Notes: a model not told the origin generated them from the sequence alone. 64,000 nucleotides of DNA from Agromyces albus (GCF_004134825.1 NZ_SDPN01000003.1:1-64000); one strand, 5' to 3'; positions 26,070 through 35,572 are shown, counted from the stretch's first letter. Numbers and translations: made by a program.

Positions 26070-27446
26070 CTACGCCTCGCCGCGCGAGAGGTCGACCATC
26101 TCGTCGCGCGGAACGACCTTGACGCGCATGCGACCCTCGGCCGCGCCGAGCGACTTCTCGTGCTCGTCGAGGCGGTGCCAGCCGTCGAGATCGGTGTAGC
26201 GGATGCCGCGCGACTCGAGCATCTCGATCACCGACTCCTCTGAGGGCGACTCGGGCCGCCACCAATTGCCGAGGTCGTTGATGACGTGGCGGATGGTCTC
26301 CATGGCGTCGGACTTCGTGTGCCCGATGAGCCCCACCGGCCCGCGCTTGATCCACCCCGTGGCGTAGACGCCGTACATCTGCCGGCTGTCGCCCGTCTCC
26401 TGGTCATGGATGAGCACTTGGCCCTCATGGTTCGGGATCACGCCGAAGTCCTTGTCGAACGGGATGCCCGGCAGCGGCGTGCCGAAGTAGCCCACCGCCC
26501 GGTAGACGGCCTGCACGGGCAGCTCGCGGATCTCGCCGGTGCCGACCACGCCGCCCTCGCCGTCGGGCGCGGTGCGTTCCCAGCGGAACGCGCCCACGCG
26601 CCCGGTGCCGTCGTCGACGATCTCGAGCGGCTTCGCGAAGAAGTGCAGGTGCAGGCGTCGCGACGCCGTGCCGACCTCGCGCTGGCGCCACTGGTTCAGC
26701 ACCTTGTCGATCACGAAGACCTGCTTGTTGCCGGCCACCGCAGCGCGCGCCGCGTCGTCATAGTCGAAGTCCTCGTCGTAGAGGATCATGTCGACGTCGC
26801 GCAGCTCGCCGAGCTCGCGCAGCTCGAGCGGCGTGAACTTCACCGAGGTGGGACCGCGCCGGCCGAACACGTGAACGTCGGTGATGGGCGAGGCGGCGAG
26901 ACCGGCCGCGACGTTCGCCGGGATCTCGGTGGGCATGAGGTCTTCGACGTGCTTCGCGAGGATGCGCGACACGTCGAGCGCCACGTTGCCGTTGCCGATG
27001 ACGGCAGCTTGACGGGCCTCGAGCGGCCACGTGCGCGGCACGTCGGGGTGCCCGTCGAACCAGCTCACGAAGTCGGCCGCGCCGTAGGATCCGTCGAGGT
27101 CGTGCCCGGGGATGCGCAGTGAGGCATCGCGCACCGCGCCGGTCGCGAAGATCACCGCGTTGTAGTGCTTCTTCAGGTCGTCGAGCGTGATGTCTTCGCC
27201 GAAGCGCACATTTCCGAAGATGCGGATGTCGCCACGGTCGAGCACCTCGCGGAGTGCCGTGATGATGCCCTTGATGCGCGGGTGGTCGGGGGCGACGCCG
27301 TAGCGCACGAGCCCGTAGGGCGCCGGAAGGTGATCGAACAGGTCGATCGAGACGTCGAAGTGGCGCTCGGCCTTCAGCAGGATGTCGGCGGCGTAGATGC
27401 CGGCGGGGCCGGCTCCGACGATCGCCAGTCTCAACTTGTTCTTCAC
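26070..27446 (-). CDS. fprA: Ferredoxin-NADP+ reductase (FprA-type flavoprotein)
   Basis: A 458-residue FAD enzyme moving electrons between NADPH and ferredoxin. FAD site: LAIVGAGPAGIYAADILLK near residue 6. The second dinucleotide fold is AAVIGNGNVALDVSRIL near residue 150. The FprA/adrenodoxin-reductase pattern APYGLVRYGVAPDHPRIKGI is present, and ATGWIKRGPVGLIGHTKSDA lies near the end. The GTG start at 27446 overlaps the polyprenyl synthase stop; the 34 extra residues upstream are not counted. It is co-transcribed with the quinone side-chain enzyme. Confidence 0.93.
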   Translation of the reverse strand: MKNKLRLAIVGAGPAGIYAADILLKAERHFDVSIDLFDHLPAPYGLVRYGVAPDHPRIKGIITALREVLDRGDIRIFGNVRFGEDITLDDLKKHYNAVIFATGAVRDASLRIPGHDLDGSYGAADFVSWFDGHPDVPRTWPLEARQAAVIGNGNVALDVSRILAKHVEDLMPTEIPANVAAGLAASPITDVHVFGRRGPTSVKFTPLELRELGELRDVDMILYDEDFDYDDAARAAVAGNKQVFVIDKVLNQWRQREVGTASRRLHLHFFAKPLEIVDDGTGRVGAFRWERTAPDGEGGVVGTGEIRELPVQAVYRAVGYFGTPLPGIPFDKDFGVIPNHEGQVLIHDQETGDSRQMYGVYATGWIKRGPVGLIGHTKSDAMETIRHVINDLGNWWRPESPSEESVIEMLESRGIRYTDLDGWHRLDEHEKSLGAAEGRMRVKVVPRDEMVDLSRGEA

Positions 27447-28567
27447 TAGCTCTGTCTCTCCACGATCGTTTCCGCAAAGCGCGTGAGCGCCTTCTTCACG
27501 CTGCCCTCGGGCAGCGGGGCGAGCGCCGCGACGGCCTCGCGCGCCCAACGGTGCGCCTCAGCGAGCGTAGCGCGGGTGGCCTCGTGCTCGCGGAGCTCGG
27601 CGACGATCGCGTCGACGGTCTCTCGCGACGGCACGATGCGCGACGCCTGGGTGTTGGTGTCGATCGCCTCGGGGGCGGTCGGGTCGGTCACGATGACGAC
27701 GTCTCGCTCGATGCGTTCGAGGAGGGCGGCGGATGCGGCATCCGACTTCGCGTGCTCTGACAACCTCAGCAGCGGCAGCGTGACCACACCGGCACGCAGG
27801 TCGGTGCCGGGAACCTTGCCGGTCTCGGCGGGCTGCGGCGAGAGGTCGATGACGTCGTCGACGAGCTGGAAGGCGACGCCGATCTTCTCACCGAAGGCGA
27901 TGATGGGCGCCTCGAACGCGGGGTCGGCGCCCGAGAAGATGATGCCGGCCTGGGCGGCGGCGGCGATGAGCGAGCCGGTCTTGTCGGCGAGCACCTGGAT
28001 GTAGTGCGCGATCGGGTCTTCGCCGTCGGCCGGGCCCACGGTCTCGTGCAGCTGGCCGAGCACGAGGCGTTCGAACGTGTTGGCCTGCAGTCGGATGGCG
28101 CCCTCGCCGAGGCTCGCCATGAGCTGGCTGGCGCGCGCGAACAGCAGGTCTCCGGTGAGGATCGCGACCGAATTGCCCCAAACGGTCTGCGCGCTCGGCA
28201 CGCCCCGGCGTCGGTCGGCCTCGTCCATGACGTCGTCGTGATAGAGGCTCGCGAGGTGCGTGATCTCGATCGCCTGGGCCGCGGTGACGACGTCGTCGGT
28301 GACGCCGGCGCCGAGCTGCGCCGTGAGCAGGGTGAGCATCGGGCGAACGCGCTTGCCGCCCGCCTCGAACAGGTAGCGCGTCGAGACGTCGGCGATCGAA
28401 TCGGCGAAGCGCACCTCGCGTTCGAGCCCCGACTCGACCCGATCGAGCCCGTCGTCGATCGCCTTCGCCATGGCGCGATCGGCTGACGTGGCGAAGACGC
28501 GCTCGCTCAGGCCGAGGTTCGCAGCGAGCGAAGAGCCTCGACGGGCGACCGGGTGGCTCGGATTCAC
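27446..28567 (-). CDS. Polyprenyl diphosphate synthase (menaquinone tail)
   Basis: A 373-residue trans-prenyltransferase. The first Asp-rich motif is LYHDDVMDEADRRRG, the second is QLVDDVIDLSP, and GGKRVRPMLTLL lies ahead. It makes the C35-C45 chain that MenA attaches, consistent with its place beside menG and menF. The GTG start at 28567 has a -10 box six bases before it. The N-terminal 40 residues are variable and Arg/Ser-rich. The exact chain length is not readable. Confidence 0.93.
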   Translation of the reverse strand: MNPSHPVARRGSSLAANLGLSERVFATSADRAMAKAIDDGLDRVESGLEREVRFADSIADVSTRYLFEAGGKRVRPMLTLLTAQLGAGVTDDVVTAAQAIEITHLASLYHDDVMDEADRRRGVPSAQTVWGNSVAILTGDLLFARASQLMASLGEGAIRLQANTFERLVLGQLHETVGPADGEDPIAHYIQVLADKTGSLIAAAAQAGIIFSGADPAFEAPIIAFGEKIGVAFQLVDDVIDLSPQPAETGKVPGTDLRAGVVTLPLLRLSEHAKSDAASAALLERIERDVVIVTDPTAPEAIDTNTQASRIVPSRETVDAIVAELREHEATRATLAEAHRWAREAVAALAPLPEGSVKKALTRFAETIVERQS

Positions 28568-28573
28568 GTCCCC

Positions 28574-28579
28574 AGCCTA
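28574..28579 (-). promoter_or_regulatory. -10 box, leaderless start of prenyl synthase gene
   Basis: TAGGCT on the minus strand, six bases from the GTG at 28567. Confidence 0.5.
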
Positions 28580-28611
28580 CCGGTGAGGTTTCGAGCGGAT
28601 GTCGCGCGGTG

Positions 28612-29319
28612 TCAGGCGGCGGGCTTGCGGCCTCGGTGCAGCGCGACGACGCCGAGGGTGAGGTTGCGCCACGCGACATCCGTGTAACCGGCCTCGCGGA
28701 TCCAGGCGGCGAGCGCGCGCTGGTCGGGCCACGCGTTGATGGACTCGTTGAGGTACTCGTAGGCGTCGTCGTTCGAGCTCGAGAGCTTCACGAGCGAGGG
28801 CATGACGTAGCGCTGGTAGGCGTGGTAGCCGGCCCGCACGACACCGACCGGCGGGTGCGAGAACTCGCAGACGACGAGGCGACCGCCCGGCTTCGTGACG
28901 CGGAAGAACTCGGCGAGGGCCTTCTTCGGGTCGTTGACGTTGCGCAGGCCGAACGAGATCGTGACGGCATCGAACTCGTCGTCGCCGAACGGGAGCTTCG
29001 TGGCATCCGCTTCGACGAAGACGAGATTCGGCACCTGCGCCTGCCGGCGGCGGCCGACCTCGATCATGCCCGGCGAGAAGTCGGCGGCGACGACGGATGC
29101 CCCGGACTTCGCGAGGCTCGCGCTCGACGTGCCCGTGCCCGCCGCGACGTCGAGGATGCGCTCCCCCGCCTTCGGCGCGACCGCCCGCGTCGTGGCGACG
29201 CGCCAGAGCGGTGCATTGCCGACCGAGAGCACCGTGTTCGTGCGGTCGTACCGGGCCGCGACCCGATCGAACATCGCCGACACCTGCTCGGGCTCCTTGC
29301 CGAGGTCTGCGCGCATCAT
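28612..29319 (-). CDS. menG: Demethylmenaquinone methyltransferase
   Basis: A 235-residue SAM-dependent methylase for the last step of menaquinone synthesis. SAM motif LDVAAGTGTSSASLA is near residue 56. The UbiE/MenG signatures are FDRVAARYDRTNTVLSVG and TISFGLRNVNDPKKALAEFFRVTKPGGRLVVCEFS. The ATG at 29319 is fixed by the -10 box. It is divergent from menF across 99 bases. Confidence 0.95.
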   Translation of the reverse strand: MMRADLGKEPEQVSAMFDRVAARYDRTNTVLSVGNAPLWRVATTRAVAPKAGERILDVAAGTGTSSASLAKSGASVVAADFSPGMIEVGRRRQAQVPNLVFVEADATKLPFGDDEFDAVTISFGLRNVNDPKKALAEFFRVTKPGGRLVVCEFSHPPVGVVRAGYHAYQRYVMPSLVKLSSSNDDAYEYLNESINAWPDQRALAAWIREAGYTDVAWRNLTLGVVALHRGRKPAA

Positions 29320-29325
29320 CCTTCG

Positions 29326-29331
29326 AGTCTA
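29326..29331 (-). promoter_or_regulatory. -10 box, leaderless start of menG
   Basis: TAGACT on the minus strand, six bases from the ATG at 29319. Confidence 0.55.
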
Positions 29332-29406
29332 CGGTCGGATGCCGCGAGGCTGCGGGCCGGGGAGGGTGCGAAGCTGCGGGTTGAGGAGGGCCGCAGATGG
29401 CGGACG

Positions 29407-29412
29407 TAGGCT
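29407..29412 (+). promoter_or_regulatory. -10 box, leaderless start of menF
   Basis: TAGGCT lies six bases before the GTG at 29419. Confidence 0.55.
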
Positions 29413-29418
29413 GGTGCG

Positions 29419-30711
29419 GTGAACCACACGGATGCCCCGCCGCGGCACGCCGCTCCTGCACGCCTCGTCGTGCGTACCGAGCCGGTCGATGAGCTCGCTC
29501 CGCTGATCCCCCGGGCCGACCCGCGGCATCCGTTGCTCTGGATGCGACGCGGCGAGGGCATCGTGGGCCTCGGCGAGACGCTCCGCATCGAGTCGAGCGG
29601 CGCCACTCGCGTCGAGGACGCCGCCGCCGCGTGGACCGAGCTCTCCGCGCTGGCCGACATCGACGACCGCGTGGGGCTTCCCGGCACGGGGCTCGTGGCG
29701 TTCGGCGCGTTCGCATTCGCCGACGAGTCCGAGGCGACGAGCGTGCTCGTGGTGCCCGAGCTCGTGCTCGGCCGTCGCGACGGGCGCGCGTGGGTCACCC
29801 GCATCTCGCTCGCGACGGGCGACGACGAGGCAGCGGATGCCGCGGCATCCGTTCCCCTCGAGATCCCCGAGCCCACGCCGAAGCGTCGCGTGCCGCGCGT
29901 CACGTTCGCACCGGGATCCGTGCCCCCAGCGGAATATGAGGCGGCCGTCGCCGAGGCCGTGCGCCGCATCGACGCCGGCGAGCTCGAGAAGGTCGTGCTC
30001 GCCCGGCAGCTCGTCGGCGAGCTGCACGAGGAGGACGGCCTTCGCGCGACCATCAACCGCCTCGCCGAGGACTACCCCGACACGTGGGTGTTCGCTGTCG
30101 ACGGCCTCATCGGCGCGAGCCCCGAGACGCTCGTGCGCGTCGACCACGGCACCGTCTCGGCCCGCGTGCTGGCCGGCACGACCTCGCGCGGCGCGGGCGA
30201 GGCATCCGATCGCGAACGCGCTGTAGCCCTCGCCGCGTCAGCGAAGGACCGCGCCGAACACGCCCTCGCCGTCGCGAGCGCCGTGAAGCGGCTCGCACCG
30301 CACACCGCTCGTCTCGACACGAGCCCCGAGCCGTTCACCCTGCAGCTGCCGAACCTCTGGCACCTCGCGACCGACCTGAAGGGCACGCTCGGCGACGGAT
30401 CGAGCGCGCTCGACCTCGTGCGCGCGGTGCACCCGACCGCGGCCGTCGCCGGCACGCCGCGCAGGGTCGCACTCCCGGTGATCGCGGAGCTCGAGGGCTT
30501 CGATCGCGGGCGCTACGCGGGCCCCGTGGGCTGGATCGACGGCGACGGAGACGGCGAATGGGCGATCGCGTTGCGGTGCGCGCAGGTCGACGGCGACGGA
30601 ACCGTCACGGCATATGCCGGTTGCGGCATAGTCCACGATTCGGTGCCCGCCGACGAGCTCGCCGAGACCGTCATGAAGTTCCGGCCGATCGTGGAGGCAT
30701 TCGGCGGCTGA
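29419..30711 (+). CDS. menF: Isochorismate synthase
   Basis: A 430-residue chorismate-binding enzyme converting chorismate to isochorismate, the first step of menaquinone synthesis. Conserved core: ELEKVVLARQLVGEL, WVFAVDGLIGASPETLVRV, LAGTTSRGAGEASDRERA, PNLWHLATDLKGTL, VHPTAAVAGTPRRVALPVIAELEGFDRGRYAGPVGWID and EWAIALRCA. The N-terminal 150 residues are variable and include an in-frame GGATGCC palindrome giving DAAAS. It is transcribed away from menG and separated from menD by the sugar module. Confidence 0.93.
   Translation: MNHTDAPPRHAAPARLVVRTEPVDELAPLIPRADPRHPLLWMRRGEGIVGLGETLRIESSGATRVEDAAAAWTELSALADIDDRVGLPGTGLVAFGAFAFADESEATSVLVVPELVLGRRDGRAWVTRISLATGDDEAADAAASVPLEIPEPTPKRRVPRVTFAPGSVPPAEYEAAVAEAVRRIDAGELEKVVLARQLVGELHEEDGLRATINRLAEDYPDTWVFAVDGLIGASPETLVRVDHGTVSARVLAGTTSRGAGEASDRERAVALAASAKDRAEHALAVASAVKRLAPHTARLDTSPEPFTLQLPNLWHLATDLKGTLGDGSSALDLVRAVHPTAAVAGTPRRVALPVIAELEGFDRGRYAGPVGWIDGDGDGEWAIALRCAQVDGDGTVTAYAGCGIVHDSVPADELAETVMKFRPIVEAFGG
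29834..29851. repeat. 18-bp perfect GGATGCC palindrome inside menF
   Basis: CGGATGCCGCGGCATCCG is its own reverse complement. In frame it encodes Asp-Ala-Ala-Ala-Ser within a variable acidic loop of MenF. Confidence 0.9.
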
Positions 30712-30795
30712 GGATTCCTCCATATGCTCGAAGCTGGGGGTAGAGTCCTACCGACGAACGCCGAACCGCGAGTGAGGCGTGCGGGAGGAGTGTCT

Positions 30796-31848
30796 GTGAG
30801 CGACGCGAAGGCGGCGGAGAACGCCGCGTTTCCCTCGAGTTCTCGTGCCGAGCGACCGGCCACGATCTACGACGTGGCGCGTGTCGCGGGGGTCTCCCAC
30901 CAGACCGTGAGTCGGCATCTGAAGGGCTTCGCCGGCATCCGGCCCGAGACCCGGGAGCGCGTGGAGCGTGCGCTCGAGAGCCTCGACTATCGACCCAACA
31001 TGACGGCGCGAACGCTCGCGACCAACCGTTCGCACCGGGTCGGTGCGCTCACACATGAGATCTCGCAAGTCGGCCCGAGCAAGATCATGCAGGGGGCATC
31101 CGCGGCCGCACGCGAGGCGGGCTACCTGCTCGACATCGTCTCCCTCGACGTCGAGGACGCGAGCGCCGTGCAGCAGGCACTGACCCTCATCACGCAGCAG
31201 GACATCGCAGGGCTCATCGCCTTCTCCTCGACGGATGTCATGACCGAGGCCTTCGTCTCGAGGGACTTCCCGATGCCCACCCTCATCGAAGTCGAGGATG
31301 ACGACCTCGTCGGCGGGCACCCGACGAGCCTCAACTTCCGTGGTTTCCGTGCGGTCGTCGACCACCTCGTGGGCCTCGGCCACACGCGCTTCTTCCACAT
31401 CGCCGGTCCGCCCGGATGGGTCTCGGCTCGCAACCGCGAACTGTCGTACGCGCGAGCCCTCGCCGAACACGGGCTCACCTCACTCGGGACCGCACACGGG
31501 GACTGGTCGTCGGCGTCGGGCTTCGCGGCGGCGGAACAGATCTCGGCAGCACTCGGGGTCACGGCGGTCGTCGTCTCGAACGACCAGATGGCGCTCGGTG
31601 CGATGCTGTCGTTGAAGCGGCGGGGGATCCGTGTTCCCGACGACGTCAGCGTCACCGGATTCGACGACATTCCCGAGGCGGCGTACTTCCAGCCGCCGCT
31701 CACGACGGTGCGGCTCGACTTCGACACCCAGGGGCGCGCGTCGTTCCACCGGCTGCTTCGACTCATCGAGGGGCCGTCGGCTTCGCCGCCGCCGCCGCTC
31801 ACGATCGAGCTCATGGTGCGGGAATCGACGAGCCGCCCGCCCACGTGA
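30796..31848 (+). CDS. LacI family regulator of the beta-galactoside module
   Basis: A 350-residue repressor. The helix-turn-helix lies at about residues 24-44 (ATIYDVARVAGVSHQTVSRHLKG) after an N-terminal tail rich in Ala/Ser, and the hinge reaches NMTARTLATNRSHRVGALTHE. The effector domain ends with VTGFDDIPEAAYFQPPLTTVRLDFDTQG. The GTG at 30796 has GGGAGGAG ahead of it. A perfect 16-bp palindrome just downstream is its probable operator, controlling GH42 and the importer. The ligand is probably galactose or a galactoside. Confidence 0.92.
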   Translation: MSDAKAAENAAFPSSSRAERPATIYDVARVAGVSHQTVSRHLKGFAGIRPETRERVERALESLDYRPNMTARTLATNRSHRVGALTHEISQVGPSKIMQGASAAAREAGYLLDIVSLDVEDASAVQQALTLITQQDIAGLIAFSSTDVMTEAFVSRDFPMPTLIEVEDDDLVGGHPTSLNFRGFRAVVDHLVGLGHTRFFHIAGPPGWVSARNRELSYARALAEHGLTSLGTAHGDWSSASGFAAAEQISAALGVTAVVVSNDQMALGAMLSLKRRGIRVPDDVSVTGFDDIPEAAYFQPPLTTVRLDFDTQGRASFHRLLRLIEGPSASPPPPLTIELMVRESTSRPPT

Positions 31849-31878
31849 CGTTTTGGGCAACGAATTCATCACGGGGGC

Positions 31879-31894
31879 TTGTTACCGGTAACAA
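31879..31894. promoter_or_regulatory. LacI-type operator, perfect palindrome
   Basis: TTGTTACCGGTAACAA is symmetric with a central CG. It lies between the LacI stop and the GH42 start. Confidence 0.8.
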
Positions 31895-31965
31895 AGACGG
31901 GTAGCTTTCCTCGCAACCGCCCTTGATGGCAAACGACGAGCGAGACAACGGAGTTCACCGCACGC

Positions 31966-34068
31966 ATGGAAGCGACCCCGCCGTACCAGCCCACCCGCAT
32001 CCTCTTCGGCGCCGCCTACTACGCCGAGTACCACCGCGAGGAACGTACGGCGAAAGACCTCGACCTCATGAAGGACGCGAAGTTCTCGGTCATCCGGGTC
32101 GGCGAGTCGGTGTGGTCGACGTGGGAGCCGCGTGACAACGAGTTCGACCTCGACTGGCTGCAACCGGTACTCGACGGGGCGCACGAGCGAGGCATCGCCG
32201 TCATCCTCGGCACTCCGACCTACGCGGTCCCGCCGTGGCTGCAGACCGCGTATCCCGAGATCGCCGCCGAGCGCCGCACCGGCGAGCCCGTGCCCTGGGG
32301 CGCGCGCCAAGAGGTCGACTACTCGCATCCGGCGTTCCTCTTCCACGCCGAGCGGGTCATCCGTGCCGTCGTCGCCCGCTACGCCGACCACCCTGCTGTG
32401 ATCGGCTTCCAGGTCGACAACGAGCCGGGCATGCTGCTCTTCCACAACCGCGGCTCGTTCCAGCGGTTCGTGCGTCGCCTCAAGGCGAAGTACGGCGACG
32501 TCGACACCCTCAACCGCGAATGGGGCCTCACCTACTGGTCGCACCGGCTCAGCGACTGGTCGGATCTCTGGACGCCCGATGGCAACACGCTCCCCCAGTA
32601 CGACCTCGCGTGGCGCCGGTACCAGGCCGACCTCACGACCGAGTTCATCGCCTGGCAGGCCGGCATCGTGCGCGAGTACGCGAACGACGAGCAGTTCGTC
32701 ACCACGTGCATCGCCTATCCGCGCCCCGCGGTCGACGACGAAGCGCTCGTGGCCGCCCTCGACATCACCGCGGGAAATCCGTACTACGCGATGCAGGACC
32801 ACCTCGACGCCGAGCTCGACCTCGACGCGGTGACGGACTGGACGACCTCGGGCGTGGCCGGACTCTTCCGCCAGGCCGACCGGATCTTCTCCTCGAAGCA
32901 GTCGCGATTCCTCGTCACCGAGACCGACGCGCAGTCGATCGGCGGGTCCGACTTCAACCTGCCGCCCTACCCCGGCCAGCTCAAGCAGTCCGCCCTCGCG
33001 TTCGTGTCGCGCGGTGCCGCGATGATCGAGTACTGGCACTGGCACACGCTCCCATACGGCACCGAGACCTACTGGGGCGGCGTCCTGCCGCACAGCCTCG
33101 TTCCCGGCCGGGTCTACGCCGAGCTGTCCGAGCTCGGCGCCGATCTCGCGGCCATCGGCGAGCAGCTCGACGGGTTCGAGCCCGACGCGGATGTCGCGAT
33201 CCTGTGGTCGACCGACAGCCGGTTCGCGCTCGAGTTCTTCCCGCCGTTCCCGACCGAGCAGGGCGCACCCGACCGTGCGTCGTACGCACGCATCATCGAC
33301 GCCTTCCACCGCGGGGTCATCGACGCGGGCGCGCAATCGCGCATCCTGCACACCGGCCAGGCCCATGGGCTCGGGGCCGCCGAGCTCGCCGCTCGCTTCC
33401 CGGTGCTCATCGCGCCGGGCTTCTATGCGGCATCCGATGACGACCTCGACCTTCTTCGCGAGTACGCCGCGGCAGGCGGGCACCTCGTGATCGGCGTCCG
33501 CACGGGATACGGCGACGACGAGGCCCGCGCCCGAGTCGCGATCGCACCCGACCGCCTGTACGAAGCGGCGGGCGTGCACTACGAGGAGTTCTCGAACCTC
33601 CAGCAGCGCGTCGCCGTCACGGGTGAGGGCAGCCTGTCGGTATCGACGGATGCCGCAGCCGCCCTCTGGGCCGACGGCCTCATCAGCGACGGCGCAGAGG
33701 TGCTCGCGCGATACCGCCACCCCCGGTTCTCGGACTTCCCCGCCGTCACGACGAACGACCACGGCGAGGGGCGGATCACGGTGGTCGGCTGCGTCCCATC
33801 GCCGACGTTCGCCGCCGATCTCGTGCGCTGGGCGGTTCCCGAGCCCATCGCCGACGGTCTGGCGCAGCAGCGCGGCCCCGCCGTGACGATCTCGTCCGGC
33901 ACGCTCCCCGACGGCCGCCGAGCCTCGTTCGTCTTCAACTGGAGCTGGAACGAGTCGTCGGTCACGCTCGCGCGTCCCGTCGTCGACGCCGTCACCGCCG
34001 CAGCACATGCGGCCGGCACTGAACTCCCCCTCGCCGCATGGTCGACGCAGACCCTCATCGATGGGTGA
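31966..34068 (+). CDS. Beta-galactosidase, GH42
   Basis: A 700-residue cytosolic glycoside hydrolase. It begins ILFGAAYYAEYHREER and IRVGESVWSTWEPRDNEFDLDWLQPVLDGAHERGI, as GH42 barrels do. The acid/base is Glu153 in QVDNEPG and the nucleophile is Glu319 in LVTETDAQS. The trimerisation domain follows near residues 400-620, then a short beta domain. No signal peptide. First gene of an operon with a binding protein and two permeases, so it cleaves imported galactosides. Confidence 0.95.
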   Translation: MEATPPYQPTRILFGAAYYAEYHREERTAKDLDLMKDAKFSVIRVGESVWSTWEPRDNEFDLDWLQPVLDGAHERGIAVILGTPTYAVPPWLQTAYPEIAAERRTGEPVPWGARQEVDYSHPAFLFHAERVIRAVVARYADHPAVIGFQVDNEPGMLLFHNRGSFQRFVRRLKAKYGDVDTLNREWGLTYWSHRLSDWSDLWTPDGNTLPQYDLAWRRYQADLTTEFIAWQAGIVREYANDEQFVTTCIAYPRPAVDDEALVAALDITAGNPYYAMQDHLDAELDLDAVTDWTTSGVAGLFRQADRIFSSKQSRFLVTETDAQSIGGSDFNLPPYPGQLKQSALAFVSRGAAMIEYWHWHTLPYGTETYWGGVLPHSLVPGRVYAELSELGADLAAIGEQLDGFEPDADVAILWSTDSRFALEFFPPFPTEQGAPDRASYARIIDAFHRGVIDAGAQSRILHTGQAHGLGAAELAARFPVLIAPGFYAASDDDLDLLREYAAAGGHLVIGVRTGYGDDEARARVAIAPDRLYEAAGVHYEEFSNLQQRVAVTGEGSLSVSTDAAAALWADGLISDGAEVLARYRHPRFSDFPAVTTNDHGEGRITVVGCVPSPTFAADLVRWAVPEPIADGLAQQRGPAVTISSGTLPDGRRASFVFNWSWNESSVTLARPVVDAVTAAAHAAGTELPLAAWSTQTLIDG

Positions 34069-34117
34069 GACGACCGGGACGACACGTCTCCGGTCTTCAC
34101 GAGAGAAGGAAAAGGAC

Positions 34118-35470
34118 ATGAGGAAAGCACCAAGAACAGCACTGGCGCTGGGCTCCGGCGCCGTGGCCGCAGCATTGATCCTCTCGGGCTGCACTCCCGG
34201 AGGTGGCGACGCCGGTGAGGATGCCGGCCCCATCACCGAAGAGCAGCGCGAGGAGGCCCTCAACACCGAGACCGAGCTCACGTTCTGGACGTGGGTTCCC
34301 GACATCGAGAACGAGGTCGCGCTCTTCGAGGAGAAGTACCCCGCGATCGACGTCAAGGTCGAGAACGTCGGCCAGGGCCTGCCCCACTACCAGAAGCTCC
34401 GCAGCGCGATCGAGGCGGGCGAAGGCGCGCCCGACGTCGCACAGGTGGAGTACCAGTACATCCCGTCGTTCGTGCTGCCCGAGTCGCTGCTCGACTTGAC
34501 GCCCTACGGTGCAGAGGACATCGCGGGCGACTACGTCGACTGGGCATGGGATCAGGTGTCGCCCGCCGACGAGGTGTGGGCGGTTCCGCAGGATGTCGGC
34601 CCGATGGGCAACCTGTACCGCGAAGACCTCCTGACGCAAGCGGGCATCACCGAGCCGCCGGCGACCTGGGAGGAGTACGCGACAGCCGCCAAGGCGGTGA
34701 AGGATTCCACGGGCTCCTACATCTCCAACCTCGGCGCGACACAGGCCGGCCAGATGATCGGCTTCATGTGGCAGCGGGGTGTCAAGCCCTTCAGCTACGA
34801 CGGCCAGGACACCGTTTCCATCAACGTCAACAGCGACGAGGCCAAAGAGGTCGCCGACTACTGGACGGGGCTGATCCAGCAGGATCTCGTCTCGACCGAT
34901 GTCGACTTCAACGACCAGTGGTACCAGGGCCTCGCGACCGGGAAGTACGCCGGTTGGCTCACCGCAGCGTGGGGACCGATCTTCCTCCAGGGCACGGCCG
35001 AGGGCACCTCGGGCCTCTGGCGAGCGGCTCCGCTGCCGCAGTGGGAGGAGGGCGAGCAGGTCGCCGGCAACTGGGGCGGCTCGGCCGACGCGGTGCTCGC
35101 GTCGAGTGAGAACCCCATCGCCGCGTACGAGCTCGCGAAGTTCATCAACAACGACGAGGAATCCGCGATGATGCTCGCGACGGAGCAGTTCCTGTTCCCG
35201 CCGCAGCTGTCGGTGCTCGAGGACCCCGCGTTCGTCGACCAGGCGTCCGAGTTCTATGGCGGCCAGGAAGTCAACAAGCTGTTCTCGGTGATCTCCGAGA
35301 CGGTGGACACCGACTTCCAGTGGCTGCCGTTCATGGACTACGTCTACTCCACCTACGAGGAGACGATGGGCACCGTGATCGCCGACAAGGGTGACATCTC
35401 CGCCGCGCTCGACACGTGGCAGGACCAGCTCGTCAGCTACGCGGAGGACCAGGGCTTCACCGTCGAGTGA
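34118..35470 (+). CDS. Sugar ABC transporter substrate-binding lipoprotein
   Basis: A 450-residue binding protein. Signal peptide MRKAPRTALALGSGAVAAALI with lipobox LSGC (Cys at about residue 25) and an acidic linker. The mature chain has ETELTFWTWVPDIENEVALFEEKYPAIDVKVENVG and a typical hinge. AAGGAAAAGGAC precedes the ATG. Context suggests beta-galacto-oligosaccharides as the ligand. The following gap holds a long hairpin. Confidence 0.94.
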   Translation: MRKAPRTALALGSGAVAAALILSGCTPGGGDAGEDAGPITEEQREEALNTETELTFWTWVPDIENEVALFEEKYPAIDVKVENVGQGLPHYQKLRSAIEAGEGAPDVAQVEYQYIPSFVLPESLLDLTPYGAEDIAGDYVDWAWDQVSPADEVWAVPQDVGPMGNLYREDLLTQAGITEPPATWEEYATAAKAVKDSTGSYISNLGATQAGQMIGFMWQRGVKPFSYDGQDTVSINVNSDEAKEVADYWTGLIQQDLVSTDVDFNDQWYQGLATGKYAGWLTAAWGPIFLQGTAEGTSGLWRAAPLPQWEEGEQVAGNWGGSADAVLASSENPIAAYELAKFINNDEESAMMLATEQFLFPPQLSVLEDPAFVDQASEFYGGQEVNKLFSVISETVDTDFQWLPFMDYVYSTYEETMGTVIADKGDISAALDTWQDQLVSYAEDQGFTVE

Positions 35471-35476
35471 GTCCCG

Positions 35477-35511
35477 CGGGGTGCTCGCCGAACACAGCGG
35501 CGAGCACCCCG
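35477..35511 (+). terminator. Intra-operon hairpin behind the binding-protein gene
   Basis: A 14-bp perfect stem (CGGGGTGCTCGCCG with CGGCGAGCACCCCG) around a seven-base loop, between the lipoprotein and the first permease. No U-tract. It fits the usual need for excess binding protein over permease. Confidence 0.75.
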
Positions 35512-35572
35512 GTTCCGCCCACGGGCCGGCCGTCGGGCCGACCCACCACCTACGAAGAGAGAAGGGATCGCC

